A stretch of DNA of 64,000 bases from Nocardia salmonicida NBRC 13393 (GCF_001613085.1 NZ_BDBR01000002.1:186001-250000), one strand, 5' to 3'. Counted from the stretch's first letter, positions 48,013-56,873 are shown. Notes: generated by a model from the letters alone, not told the origin. Numbers and translations are program-made.

Positions 48013-48768
48013 CTACGCGGGACGCGGTGACCTCTCCGCGCGCGCCGAAGGGACATAGCGAATCCCTGACGGCGCGATCGTTGCCGCCATCCGGAGGCCG
48101 GTGGCGTAGGAGCGGAACGCGGCCCGATCTCCCGGTCGCGCTCGCACGCCGAGCAGTTCCCTGGTGCGAGGATGCAGCAACTCGCGCACGGCGACGGACG
48201 GCAGCAGCCGCGGAACCCAGCTGGTCGGACGTAAGACCTCGGGTGCGAGCGTGCGACCGGCAGGGGTGAGGCGCAGCTCCTGCGCGCAGGTCCGCTCGAA
48301 GTAGTCGCCGAAACTCGCCCAGTCCGGTGGCATGGCCCGCGCGGACACCCCGAACCGCAGATACCATTCGCAGCACTCCGCGTACAGGCGTTCGTGGTCG
48401 AGATCCGACATCGGCGAGATGAAGGTATTGATCGCGACCACCAGCGTCTCCACGTAGGTCGCGTGCTGAAAGTGGAACACGTCCGGATTCAGCGCGTGGA
48501 AGCGCGCGCCCCGGTCGTCGATTCCGCTGATGTGCCCATGAATGTTGACCATGCGGTGTCGCTGGTCCCGTTCGTGGTAGGCCATGTCGATCGTCTGTGA
48601 GACGGTCCGCGCCTTGTGATACCACAGCCGCATCGCCATGTGCTCGTCGAGAGCTGTCGCGATGGCCGGGTGCAGAATCTGTAGTCCCACCGCGCGCGGC
48701 AACGCGAGCAGGAATCGTCGATCGCCGACGTACCGGCGCAGCAGCGAGGTTCCTCGTTGGCGGTGCAT
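48013..48768 (-). CDS. MpaB-family (DUF2236) protein, second copy
   Basis: A 251-residue DUF2236 protein. RRYVGDRRFLLALPRAVGLQ, ILHPAIATALDEH opens the fold, HRMVNIHGHISGIDDRGARF follows, and FHFQHATYVETLVVAIN holds conserved histidines. Compared with the first copy the sequence is clearly diverged. ATG 48768 is preferred: GAGGAAG lies 6 nt upstream; in-frame starts at 48939 and 48996 add a basic tail. Upstream, GAGAGA-N13-TCTCTC (48876-48900) could be an operator. Confidence 0.8.
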   Translation of the reverse strand: MHRQRGTSLLRRYVGDRRFLLALPRAVGLQILHPAIATALDEHMAMRLWYHKARTVSQTIDMAYHERDQRHRMVNIHGHISGIDDRGARFHALNPDVFHFQHATYVETLVVAINTFISPMSDLDHERLYAECCEWYLRFGVSARAMPPDWASFGDYFERTCAQELRLTPAGRTLAPEVLRPTSWVPRLLPSVAVRELLHPRTRELLGVRARPGDRAAFRSYATGLRMAATIAPSGIRYVPSARAERSPRPA

Positions 48769-49147
48769 CGATGACTTCCTCAACCGCGCATCCGGCAGTG
48801 CGGTGCGGCGGGTAGGGGAAGTGGTGTGGTCATCGTTGACCCCGTTCGAATACTGGCGGCTACCTGAGCGACGCTGAGAGAATGACTCTTGAAGTCTCTC
48901 ATTGCCTCGAACGTCTGTCAACGGTTGATCGGCCTTCATGTAGGCGTGAAGAATCAACCTCCCGTGGGTCGTGAAAACTGTTGTTACACAAGGCATATGG
49001 CGATCAGTACGTGCTGGTAGTAGTGATATTTGCTAAGTCGAATCCCGTTGAGGGGTTGGCTGTTGGTTGACCCATCGGAAGAATGCTGATTAACATCACG
49101 CTTGTTCTCGGGGTGGTCTCCCCCCGTGCTGAGGGGCTATACGGCCC
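48769..49147. other. Intergenic stretch, about 380 bases, no gene supported
   Basis: No frame here reads as protein in either direction. It holds the inverted repeat GAGAGA-N13-TCTCTC (48876-48900) upstream of the MpaB gene and AT-richer stretches such as TGATATTTGCTAAG at 49022-49035. It probably contains the promoter of the minus-strand MpaB gene. Confidence 0.4.
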
Positions 49148-49567
49148 GTGTTCTGCGACGCGGTGCCGCCGATTCCCGGAAATCTCGCGCGGTTCATTCC
49201 GGCCCGGCGCTCCGCGAGTTCGTTCGCGCCGGGCCCGGACTACGATCTCGACGCGGTGTTCACCGAAGCGTTCGCCTGCGCCGACGCCGCGTTGCGCGGG
49301 CTCGGACTGCCGTGGCCGGTCGTCCACGTCAGCGGGCGCGTCCGCGGCGCGTCGGCACTGCCGCCCGGCGACCTGATGGAAGGTCTTGCCGCACAGGATC
49401 ATCTGCTCGAAGCCCAGGCCTCCGTCGTGTTCAGCGCACCGGTCGCCGACGACGACACGAATGATCGACGACGCCCGCCACGCGCTGCTGGCCGGGGGCG
49501 CGAAGGTCGACGCTCTCTATCAGGGCGCGCACGGATGATCACCGTGCCCGCCGAGAAGGGGAAATGA
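49148..49567 (+). pseudogene. Degenerate ORF, apparently frameshifted
   Basis: Frame 2 encodes DYDLDAVFTEAFACADAALR, GLPWPVVHVSGRVRG and SVVFSAPVADDDT. At about 49461 the protein-like signal switches to frame 0: MIDDARHALLAGGAKVDALY. It then returns to frame 2 for ITVPAEKGK. Two compensating indels in one gene fit this pattern best. I cannot name the family; it precedes a broken acetyltransferase and the MMPL gene. Confidence 0.4.
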
Positions 49568-49570
49568 AAT

Positions 49571-49756
49571 ATGCAACCGACAATGCCGTCGAACGTCGAG
49601 CGCGGGCAGCGAGGACAGTGCGCGCGTGTGCTGGCCGACGCGTTCACCGACGCCGCGATCTGGAACGAACTCCGTCCGCGCTCCATGCGTCGGGCGGGAT
49701 CGGCCCTCTTGGCCTCGGTCGCGTCGACCCCGGGCGATCGCGCGGTCCTGCGATGA
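49571..49756 (+). pseudogene. GNAT acetyltransferase N-terminal fragment
   Basis: A 61-residue frame containing VLADAFTDAAIWNELRPRSM, the opening helix-strand of GNAT acetyltransferases, followed by RAGSALLASV. The acetyl-CoA binding part is missing, since the frame stops at TGA 49754-49756. The stop overlaps the MMPL ATG (ATGA), so this leader may be translated and coupled to the transporter. Confidence 0.45.
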
Positions 49757-51909
49757 TCGAACGGTTCGCCACGATCGCGATCCGGACGCCGAAACTGGTT
49801 CTTGCCGTAGCGGGTATCGCGTTCGTGCTGTTCGGTCTGCTCGGCGCGCAGGTCACCGACCGCTTGTCGGCGGGCGGGTTTCTCGATCCCGACGCGGAGT
49901 CCTCGCAGGCTGAGCAAGCATTGGCTCGCAACTTCGACATCGCGGGAATGCAGCTGATCTTCGCTGTCGAAGCACCCGGTGATGTACTCACCGGCGCCGG
50001 GGCCGATCGCGCGAACGACATCGTGGACGATCTGCGCATCGACGACCGGGTGTTGTCGGTCGACTCGCCGTGGACCGACCCGAACAGCCGTGCCCGGTTG
50101 ACCGACCGGGACGGACACGTCGGACTGATCGTGGCGGGTCTGGCCGGCGACGACGACCAGGCGCAGAAGACCGCGGCCGACCTGGCCACCCGATTTACCG
50201 GGTCCACGGGCGAGATCACCGTCACCGCGGGCGGACAGGCGATGGCGTTCCAGGAGATCAACGAAGGCGCCGAGCACGACCTCGTGTTGGCGGAATCGAT
50301 CGCGATCCCGCTGACATTTCTGCTGCTGATCTGGTTCCTGCGCAGTGTGGTCGCCGCGGCGATTCCGATCGCGGCGGGAGTGCTGGCCATCGTCGCGACC
50401 ACCGCGGTGCTGTTCGTGCTGACCTTCGTCATCGACCTGTCGGTCTTCGCGCTCAACATCACCACCGCCCTCGGGCTGGCGCTGGCGATCGACTACTCAC
50501 TACTGATCATCGGGCGGTTCCGCGAGGAGATCGCTCGTGGTCACGACCAGCACACCGCGATCGCGCTGGCCATGCGCCGCGGTGGGCGGGCCGTGCTGTT
50601 CTCCGGGGTGACGGTGGCGATCGCGCTGATCGGAATGTCGTTCTTCCCGATGAACTTTCTGCGTTCCATCGGGTACGCGGGTGTGGCCGTGGTCGCGCTG
50701 TCGGTCGTGCTGGCGCTGACGTGTGTGCCCGCCCTGCTCGCACTCCTCGGTGAGCGGATCACCCGAAAGCCGTTGCGAGAGGCGGCCGCGGTCGAGTCGA
50801 TGTTCCTGTACCGACTGGCGGTGGCGGTGCAGAAGCACCCCGTTCTCATCGCGCTGCCGGTGCTGGGAATTCTGCTGATCGCCGGTGCGCCGGTCCTGGG
50901 ACTCCAGGTCGGGTTGCCCGACGATCGAGTCCTGCCCGCCGCCGCGCAGGCACGCCAGGTCGGTGACACGATCCGAGAACAGTTCGACGGCAATGCCACC
51001 GGCACCGTCCACATCATCGTCCACCGCGAAGGTGGCGACGCTGCGACGGCCGAGTACGCGGCCGCACTGTCTCGGGTGCGCGATGTGGATGTGGTGCTCG
51101 CGCCGTCGGGGACCTATACGGGCGGCCAACCGGTGGGGCCCGGCGATCCCGGCGCTGCACGCGCCGACAGTACCCATCTGACGATCGCCACTTCGCTCGA
51201 TCCGTACTCACCTGCCGCCGCACGCCAACTCGACGAGCTCGGTGCGGTCGCGCCACCCGGCGACGCGGTGTTCGGCGGTTTGGCTCAGCAGAAGCGCGAC
51301 ACGGCAGCGGGGATCGCGGCTGCCTTCCCGAAAGCCCTGGTCTGGATCGCTGTCACCACGTTCATCCTGCTGATGTTGCTGACCGGCAGCCTCCTGCTGC
51401 CGTTGAAGGCGCTGGCGCTCAACGTCCTCTCGCTCATGGCGACCTTCGGTGCGTTGGTCTGGGTGTTCCAGTCGGGACACCTCGGTGGATTCGGCACCGA
51501 GATCACCGGTTTCACCGTCGCCACGGTCCCTGTTCTGCTGTTCTGTGTGGCGTTCGGGCTGTCGATGGACTACGAGGTCTTCTTGCTCGCGCGCTTCACC
51601 GAGGAATGGGAGAGCTCCGGGCACACCAGGGCCGACAATGATCGGGCAGTCGCGGTCGGGCTCGCCCGTTCCGGGCAGGTGGTGACGGCGGCGGCGGCGA
51701 TGATGATCGTGATCTTCGCGGCGATCGCGACGAGCGGAGTCACCATCATGCGCATGCTCGGCGTCGGATTGACGCTGGCTGTGCTGGTGGACGCCACGTT
51801 GATCCGCATGATTCTGGTCCCCGCCTTCATGCGATTGGCGGGCACCTGGAACTGGTGGGTACCGCGCGGGGCGCGGCCGTTCCTCGAGAAGGTTCGGCTG
51901 CGCGAATAG
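49753..51909 (+). CDS. MMPL-family RND transporter
   Basis: A 718-residue inner-membrane protein with twelve hydrophobic segments in the MMPL/RND layout, with large periplasmic loops after TM1 and TM7. Signature residues are ALGLALAIDYSLLIIGRFRE (TM4, Asp-Tyr relay) and FGLSMDYEVFLLARFTEEW (TM10). These proton-driven pumps export lipids or lipopeptides in mycolic-acid actinomycetes. ATG 49753 gives the correct first helix MIERFATIAIRTPKLVLAVA. No associated lipid-synthesis genes are adjacent; the following genes are opposite in direction. Confidence 0.9.
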   Translation: MIERFATIAIRTPKLVLAVAGIAFVLFGLLGAQVTDRLSAGGFLDPDAESSQAEQALARNFDIAGMQLIFAVEAPGDVLTGAGADRANDIVDDLRIDDRVLSVDSPWTDPNSRARLTDRDGHVGLIVAGLAGDDDQAQKTAADLATRFTGSTGEITVTAGGQAMAFQEINEGAEHDLVLAESIAIPLTFLLLIWFLRSVVAAAIPIAAGVLAIVATTAVLFVLTFVIDLSVFALNITTALGLALAIDYSLLIIGRFREEIARGHDQHTAIALAMRRGGRAVLFSGVTVAIALIGMSFFPMNFLRSIGYAGVAVVALSVVLALTCVPALLALLGERITRKPLREAAAVESMFLYRLAVAVQKHPVLIALPVLGILLIAGAPVLGLQVGLPDDRVLPAAAQARQVGDTIREQFDGNATGTVHIIVHREGGDAATAEYAAALSRVRDVDVVLAPSGTYTGGQPVGPGDPGAARADSTHLTIATSLDPYSPAAARQLDELGAVAPPGDAVFGGLAQQKRDTAAGIAAAFPKALVWIAVTTFILLMLLTGSLLLPLKALALNVLSLMATFGALVWVFQSGHLGGFGTEITGFTVATVPVLLFCVAFGLSMDYEVFLLARFTEEWESSGHTRADNDRAVAVGLARSGQVVTAAAAMMIVIFAAIATSGVTIMRMLGVGLTLAVLVDATLIRMILVPAFMRLAGTWNWWVPRGARPFLEKVRLRE

Positions 51910-51979
51910 TGTCGATCGCCCAGGTAGCGTCGGCCCCCTGCTCCTGCGCTACCTGGGCGCGATCCGTCTCGAAAGAGGG

Positions 51980-52546
51980 TCAGGCGCTCAGCGCCTGCCA
52001 GATCATCACGGCCGTCGCGGCGTCCATCACCAAGTGCGGGAACAATGCCCGGGCCGGTCGCCGATGGGCGATCTGCCACGTCAGTGCGCCGAGCGTGACG
52101 ACGGCGTCGAGGGTGAAGATCGCCACGAATGCCCAGCCGAGCAGCGGGACCGGCAGCTGGTTCTCCGCTCCACCGTGGACATGGTGCTGGTGCTGCTGCT
52201 GCCCGAGGGTCGCGTAGAGCATCGCGAACGCGGCCACACAGTGGTAGATCGCGGCTCCGACGTCGTCGGTGCGGCGACCGATCGCGACCACGACCCAGAC
52301 CGACATCGCGATCGCCAGCGCCGAGAAGACGGCACGCCAGACCGTGGCGGGCAGGTCACCACCTGCCGGCGTCCACATCACCGCCATCGCGACGAGCATG
52401 ACGACATGGGCGAGTTCGGTTGCCCGACCGCCGTATCGACTGTTCGTCGGCGTGCCGGAACGGGCGTCGACCGCCGCGACGAGCGCGGCGGTCGAACACA
52501 GGCCGATCGCGATCCAGCCCACCGGTCCGGGTAGTGCGTGGTTCAC
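51980..52546 (-). CDS. DUF5134-like multi-pass membrane protein
   Basis: A 188-residue protein with five or six hydrophobic helices (VGWIAIGLCSTAALVAAV; LAHVVMLVAMAVMW; LLGWAFVAIFTLDAVVTLG) and a His-rich loop QQQHQHHVHGG, a possible metal site. I recall DUF5134. GTG 52546 lies 3 nt after the Ldi-family gene stop, so it shares that transcript. The loop may bind copper or zinc at the membrane surface; this is inference. Confidence 0.68.
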   Translation of the reverse strand: MNHALPGPVGWIAIGLCSTAALVAAVDARSGTPTNSRYGGRATELAHVVMLVAMAVMWTPAGGDLPATVWRAVFSALAIAMSVWVVVAIGRRTDDVGAAIYHCVAAFAMLYATLGQQQHQHHVHGGAENQLPVPLLGWAFVAIFTLDAVVTLGALTWQIAHRRPARALFPHLVMDAATAVMIWQALSA

Positions 52547-52551
52547 CGCGC

Positions 52552-53961
52552 TCAGACGGGGCTGACGCGCACGACGTGGCGTCCGCCGAGGTCCACTTCG
52601 ATCACCGCGGTACCGTCGGCATCCGCGATCACCGCGGCCTCGACGGCGCCGGTGAGTTGATAGGAGCGCTCGGGAATCAGTCGTTGCAGTCCGAGCCGAA
52701 CGCGCCGCGGGCCGTCGCCCGGCCGCAGCACCAGATCGAGGGCGGTGCCGTCGGTCACCGCCTTGGCGACCAGGACATCCGGGTAGGCGGCATCGCTGAG
52801 TATCGGACCGGTCCGCCACTGCTGTGGGATTTCGCCCCGGATCAGGTCGCGCAGGCCGTCCGGGCGGGCGAAGCGCGCCAGGACGTGATGTGCGTTGGTG
52901 ACCGTCGACGCGCCGGCGTAGCGTTGGGCGCCCGCTCGGTCGATGAGCCGATTATGTTCTGCCAGAGACTGATTCAGTGCGTCGGCGAGGTCGGTCTCGC
53001 CCATCTCGGCAGCCGCGGTCGCGACGAACACCCGGGTCATCCCGTCGCCGTTGACCACGTTGTAGTTGCCCAGGTCCACGCGGGATCGAGCCGAACCGCG
53101 CAACTGCACTTCGGTGCCGTCGAACCGAATGAAGCGCTGCCGGATGGTGTTCCAGGTATCACGGGCCAGATCGGGCATGGTCGCGTTGAGCCAGGCCACC
53201 ATGCCCGCGTCGTAGGCGAGTACCGGTGCGCTGATGGTGAGCTTGGGACCGAGCTTGCCCGGGATGAACCGGCCCTTGCGTGTGCGCCAGCCGTCGTGGA
53301 GGTAGCTGTGCCGGATCCGGTCGACCAGGTCGCCGGTGAGTTCGGTGCCGTGCAGCCGGTCGTGCATCACCAGCGTGTTGAACGCGAAGGCATTGCAGAT
53401 CGGATAGATGAGGTGCGGCTCGCATGGGTATTGCGGACAGTCCTTGCGTACCAGCATGTTCGTACGAATCGCGCGGGTGAGCCGTTCGAAGTCGTAGTCG
53501 TGCACCCGGGACTTGCTCCACCGCAGGCGCAGTGAACCGGGCTGGTCGAAAGTGGTGTCGGCGTTGAGAGTTTCGTAGAGGCCGAGCATCACCCCGAAAT
53601 AGCCGGTGTACATGACATTGGCATGGCGGATCGGGTCGGTGTTGAGCCGGGCGTATCCCAACAGACTCTCCGTCGCCCAGTAGGACCACACGCGCTTGTC
53701 GCACATCTTCACGATGGCATTGCGCTGGGCTTCGGCGAGATAGCCGGTAAAGGCCGGGGTGCGCGTGTACTGGGCCATCGCGAGTCCGTAGCCGATGAAG
53801 TTGAGCTGGTAGCGCAGTGCGCTGGCCGCGATCTGCTCGATCCGGTCGAACCCGTCGAAACGGTCGAGCGGTTGCAGGGCCAGATCCAGCACGAAGCGCT
53901 GGAATGCCAGGTCCTCCGGACTGGATTCGGTCACCGTGGGCATCGTGATCGCGTCGCTCAT
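52552..53961 (-). CDS. Linalool dehydratase/isomerase-family protein
   Basis: A 469-residue alpha-barrel protein. It has RYQLNFIGYGLAMAQYTRTP with FTGYLAEAQRNAIVKM and VWSYWATESLL, hallmarks of the Ldi family. CEPHLIYPICN holds two cysteines nine residues apart, matching the catalytic Cys pair of the Castellaniella enzyme. The usual reaction interconverts linalool, geraniol and myrcene; the real substrate here is unknown. No signal peptide is seen, unlike the periplasmic archetype. ATG 53961 overlaps the stop of a 47-aa ORF (ATGA), and a DUF5134-like gene follows in the operon. Confidence 0.8.
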   Translation of the reverse strand: MSDAITMPTVTESSPEDLAFQRFVLDLALQPLDRFDGFDRIEQIAASALRYQLNFIGYGLAMAQYTRTPAFTGYLAEAQRNAIVKMCDKRVWSYWATESLLGYARLNTDPIRHANVMYTGYFGVMLGLYETLNADTTFDQPGSLRLRWSKSRVHDYDFERLTRAIRTNMLVRKDCPQYPCEPHLIYPICNAFAFNTLVMHDRLHGTELTGDLVDRIRHSYLHDGWRTRKGRFIPGKLGPKLTISAPVLAYDAGMVAWLNATMPDLARDTWNTIRQRFIRFDGTEVQLRGSARSRVDLGNYNVVNGDGMTRVFVATAAAEMGETDLADALNQSLAEHNRLIDRAGAQRYAGASTVTNAHHVLARFARPDGLRDLIRGEIPQQWRTGPILSDAAYPDVLVAKAVTDGTALDLVLRPGDGPRRVRLGLQRLIPERSYQLTGAVEAAVIADADGTAVIEVDLGGRHVVRVSPV

Positions 53962-54101
53962 CGCGCCGCCTCCGTTCGTTGAGCCGGCCCTCGGCGCCGC
54001 GCGGGGGGAGCGAAACTCGCGGTTTCGGTCTCCGTGGCCGGACGACGGCGCAGGCGCCGGAATCCTGCGACGAGGTAGTTCGCCAACAGACAGCAGGGCA
54101 T
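53958..54101 (-). CDS. 47-aa ORF coupled to the Ldi-family gene
   Basis: ATG 54101 is preceded by CGAGGTAGC (ribosome-like). The 47 residues read MPCCLLANYLVAGF then a basic, Arg/Thr-rich tail. Its stop overlaps the Ldi ATG by 4 nt (ATGA), the geometry of translational coupling. A two-Cys opening is unusual. It could be a leader or regulator peptide, or a chance frame; no homologue is known to me. The strong palindrome 54207-54240 lies 106 nt upstream of it. Confidence 0.45.
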   Translation of the reverse strand: MPCCLLANYLVAGFRRLRRRPATETETASFAPPARRRGPAQRTEAAR

Positions 54102-54206
54102 CGCTACCTCGTCAACGCCGCGTCGCGTGGACAGCGGGATCGGGCCGGGCCATCGGTGAACTCCTGTGTTCCGCCGCAGCGGGCCGATTCTGTCCGGCCC
54201 GCCTCG

Positions 54207-54240
54207 CACCATTGTGGTGTGACGCGACACCACAATGGTG
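54207..54240. promoter_or_regulatory. 34-bp palindrome upstream of the Ldi-family operon
   Basis: Arms CACCATTGTGGTGT (54207-54220) and ACACCACAATGGTG (54227-54240) are perfect, with spacer GACGCG. A further TGGTGTCAG (54241-54249) repeats the half-site. It lies upstream of the 47-aa ORF/Ldi/DUF5134 operon and is among the longest perfect palindromes in the window. The rest of 53962-54317 holds no other feature that I can support. Confidence 0.7.
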
Positions 54241-54317
54241 TGGTGTCAGCGTGCACCAGAAATGACGGATGGTCAAGAGTGCTCAGTGCGCAGGTGCCCG
54301 CCGTCGACGCGGTCGGC

Positions 54318-54776
54318 TCAGTGATCAGTTGCTGCCGGGCACCTGCGTGCGATGTCGTCGCGCCACTGCGTCGAATCGCGCACGTACCACGCGGCGCTGT
54401 CACCGTCGAAGCTCACGCTGACCAGCGGGCGCCCGATCGATTTTCCGGCGTGGGAGCGCACGAGATCCACCGACGTGATCGAGGCGAGCGGAATCTCCAG
54501 TGCGTCATCCGAGCCCGCTCGGCGAAACCACAGGCGCGTCTCGGTCAGTACAAGCGCGCCGTTGCCGCGCACCTGCCGCCCACCCTTCGAGCCTCGCCCG
54601 AAGTAGTTGGCGACAGGGTCGCTGCGCACGGCTTCGCCGGGGGTGAAGTTCTCCGCGATGGCTGCTTCGGCCGTCCGGCGGATCGCGCGAAGGATGAGTC
54701 GGGTGACGAGCATGATGACCGCGAGTGCCACGGCCACGATGACGAGGACCATGGAGACGATCCAGCCGACAGTCAT
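54318..54776 (-). CDS. Membrane-anchored PH-like domain protein
   Basis: A 152-residue protein. An N-terminal membrane helix (VGWIVSMVLVIVAVALAVIM, residues about 3-25) is followed by a basic linker and a compact beta domain (NGALVLTETRLWFRRAGSDD, EIPLASITSVDL, GRPLVSVSFDGD), the pattern of bacterial PH-like domains. Function is unknown; possibly lipid or protein recognition at the inner membrane face. Confidence 0.7.
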   Translation of the reverse strand: MTVGWIVSMVLVIVAVALAVIMLVTRLILRAIRRTAEAAIAENFTPGEAVRSDPVANYFGRGSKGGRQVRGNGALVLTETRLWFRRAGSDDALEIPLASITSVDLVRSHAGKSIGRPLVSVSFDGDSAAWYVRDSTQWRDDIARRCPAATDH

Positions 54777-54806
54777 GGAAGCAGTGTAGTGCTGCCTCGC
54801 TCAGGG

Positions 54807-55010
54807 CTAGATCGAGTTGGGCCGGGCACAGATTCGTGCCCTGACCCGGCGGCGAACTGCTCTAGCGGGGGTCCTCTGATCTTCGTCCTCGTCAGTCGGC
54901 TGACGCCACGTCGGAGGGTCGACGACGGTCGGTCGTGTATCGGCCGGTGGCCACGTCGTCCATCCGGCAGCGGCTGCATGTTCTGCGACGGATCTTCCCC
55001 AGTTCCACAT
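54807..55010 (-). CDS. Small hypothetical protein, 67 aa
   Basis: ATG 55010 has GGGGAGGAG 8 nt upstream, an unusually good ribosome site. The peptide reads MWNWGRSVAEHAAAAGW, TTWPPADTRPTVVDPPTW, then DEDEDQ followed by an Arg-rich tail. A W-rich N-terminus and Arg-rich C-terminus are unlike random sequence. Not recognised. It lies between the mucin-like gene and the PH-like gene on the same strand. Confidence 0.5.
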   Translation of the reverse strand: MWNWGRSVAEHAAAAGWTTWPPADTRPTVVDPPTWRQPTDEDEDQRTPARAVRRRVRARICARPNSI

Positions 55011-55074
55011 CTTTCGCTCCTCCCCAGAGCTCATATGGATCTCGACCAGGCTATCTGGGGAGTGCTGTGGTGCG

Positions 55075-55905
55075 CTAACGATTTTCGGGGTGGGGAGAAC
55101 TGGTTGACGCCACCTTCGGTGCTGTGGTCGGTGGATGTGCGAGCGACGGAGTCGGACGCGTCGACTTCGTCGGGGGCCGAGTCGATGTGGTCGTCGGTGA
55201 CGCGGGTGTTGTTGACACCACTGGCGTGGTGGATGCCGTGGTCGGGCGGGTCGGAATCGTGGTTGTCGTGGTGGTGGTCGGCACCGTGGTGGTCGAGGGA
55301 TCAGCCGACACCGTCACCGTGCTCGGATCGGCTGTCACCGTGACCGTCGACGTATCCGTCGGGGTCATTATGACGGTCACCGTGGAGATCGCGGTCGAGG
55401 CGACCGTGCTCGGGTCTTGTGCACTGGACGTGTCCGGAGCCGGAAGGCTCACCGTGGCCGAGAAACTCGCGCTCACCGATATCGCCGCCGAATTCTCGGG
55501 CGAGGCATCCGTGGTCATGGCTGCCGTCGTTTCCGGCGCAGGGGCCGTGCTCGTGGCAGAGTCGGTGGCATCGGCGGTCGATTGGGCGGTCCCGGGAACG
55601 GTAGCCGCGTCGGCGGTCGAGAAGTCGCCCGGTACGGGGACCTCGCTCGGTAGGACATATGGCGTGCTCGTCTCCGTCGGGCCGGCCTGGCTCGGGACGG
55701 CGCTGTACTCGGAAGTGTTTATCGTCGATTCGGCCGAGATCGGCTCCGCATTGTTCGTTCGCAGAGGCGGACTCGAATCCGCCCTTACCATGAGCGTTAT
55801 CCCGATCGCGGTGGTGACCAACGCAGTCGCCATGCCCGCATACGACGTCTGCCGCCGGAACCGATCGGGCGATGGCGTCGCGGCGCTGTTGTCGACGGTT
55901 CGCAT
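55075..55905 (-). CDS. Membrane-anchored mucin-like Ser/Thr/Pro-rich protein
   Basis: A 276-residue protein. Basic residues precede a hydrophobic helix GMATALVTTAIGITLMV (residues about 24-40), and the remaining 230 residues are almost only Thr, Ser, Pro, Ala and Val, with TVTVTADPSTVTV and PTTTTTTTIPT runs. This suggests an extracytoplasmic stalk, possibly O-mannosylated as in actinobacterial surface proteins. No C-terminal sorting motif is seen. ATG 55905 begins directly after the MarR stop (TGAATG), so it is transcribed with that regulator. Confidence 0.72.
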   Translation of the reverse strand: MRTVDNSAATPSPDRFRRQTSYAGMATALVTTAIGITLMVRADSSPPLRTNNAEPISAESTINTSEYSAVPSQAGPTETSTPYVLPSEVPVPGDFSTADAATVPGTAQSTADATDSATSTAPAPETTAAMTTDASPENSAAISVSASFSATVSLPAPDTSSAQDPSTVASTAISTVTVIMTPTDTSTVTVTADPSTVTVSADPSTTTVPTTTTTTTIPTRPTTASTTPVVSTTPASPTTTSTRPPTKSTRPTPSLAHPPTTAPKVASTSSPHPENR

Positions 55906-56469
55906 TCAACTCCTGCTTTCTCCCTCGCGACGCGCCGGGAACTTATGTGATCGAGACTTTCGGGGGCGCGAGTAGGGATCCACTTCGCGCAGCTGTTTCG
56001 AATGGATTCGTTGCAGCTCGCCCGCTCTGGTGAGAAAGTCGGCGATTATTTCGAGTTCGGTGGAGTCGTAATAACTCAGCAACATCTTGTAGCTCTCGAC
56101 GATCATGGGTACGACGAGTTCCTGTATGCGGTGGGCTGCGAGTTCGGTGGCCACCACAATGACGCGACGACGATCGGTCGGGTGCAGCGAGCGGGCGATA
56201 TAGCCCTGCTTCTCCAGGCGGTTGAGCATGATCGTGACGCCGGCAGCGGTGAGGCCGAGCCGTTCGGCCAGCGTTCCCGGCGTCGTGGACTTTTCTTCCC
56301 CGAGCAGGACGATTTCCAGTGCACGCCGATCGGTCTCGTTCACGCCCAGCACTCGGACCAATTCCCGGATCAGATCATCGACGGTTCCGTGATAGAACTC
56401 CAGCGCCCTCTTGAGCTCGACCGAGATCCGGGCGGGTTCGCTTGTCGTCGGGCACACAGGCTTTCCCAT
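55906..56469 (-). CDS. MarR-family regulator
   Basis: A 187-residue winged-helix protein. VNETDRRALEIVLLGEEKST and TPGTLAERLGLTAAGVTIML with NRLEKQGYIARSLHPTDRRR form the DNA-binding core with the Asp-Arg wing. It carries a basic C-terminal tail (PRKSRSHKFPARR) beyond the family's usual 150 residues. Its stop is directly followed by the mucin-like gene start, so both share a transcript. It probably responds to a phenolic or lipophilic ligand. Confidence 0.86.
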   Translation of the reverse strand: MGKPVCPTTSEPARISVELKRALEFYHGTVDDLIRELVRVLGVNETDRRALEIVLLGEEKSTTPGTLAERLGLTAAGVTIMLNRLEKQGYIARSLHPTDRRRVIVVATELAAHRIQELVVPMIVESYKMLLSYYDSTELEIIADFLTRAGELQRIHSKQLREVDPYSRPRKSRSHKFPARREGESRS

Positions 56470-56786
56470 CGATCACTTGAAACAGAGAACCGCTCAGCAG
56501 AGGTCACCGATCAGGGAGTCCTCGGTTGGCGAGCGCTCGATTCGGTCCCGGGGAGTCAGGCAGATCGGTGGTCTCGATGGATGACATCTCGGCTCCTGTC
56601 GAACATCACGAAAGCGGCACCGCACCGGCCGTCGAAGCGAAACGTGGCTGTGTCAGACATGCACTGTACGACACGGCGGCCGATGCGATACTGCGCATCG
56701 AATTATTCGATCGAGGTGGCTGTATCAACGTCAAAGCCGAAGCGTGGCAACCACTGTCGGCATCACTGGTCACCAGCTCCGGAGGG
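56470..56786. other. Intergenic stretch without supported gene
   Basis: A plus-strand frame runs through here but reads into antisense of the secreted gene and has no family match. I see nothing I can defend except the terminator just beyond, at 56787. Confidence 0.35.
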
Positions 56787-56810
56787 ACCGGGTTGCTGAC
56801 ACAACCCGGT
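56787..56810. terminator. Hairpin downstream of the secreted-protein gene
   Basis: ACCGGGTTG (56787-56795) and CAACCCGGT (56802-56810) pair over a CTGACA loop. It is 64 nt past the stop of the minus-strand secreted protein. Confidence 0.55.
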
Positions 56811-56873
56811 CCGCATGTTCACCACAGGCACCGGCGGATACCGGCAGTCGTGCTGTGGCGCCTGTCCGCCGGC

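Noticed and set aside
55124..55975. A plus-strand Val-rich frame opposite the mucin-like gene
   Set aside because: Antisense of Thr codons always gives Val/Gly runs; the minus frame has a membrane anchor and is coupled to the MarR gene.
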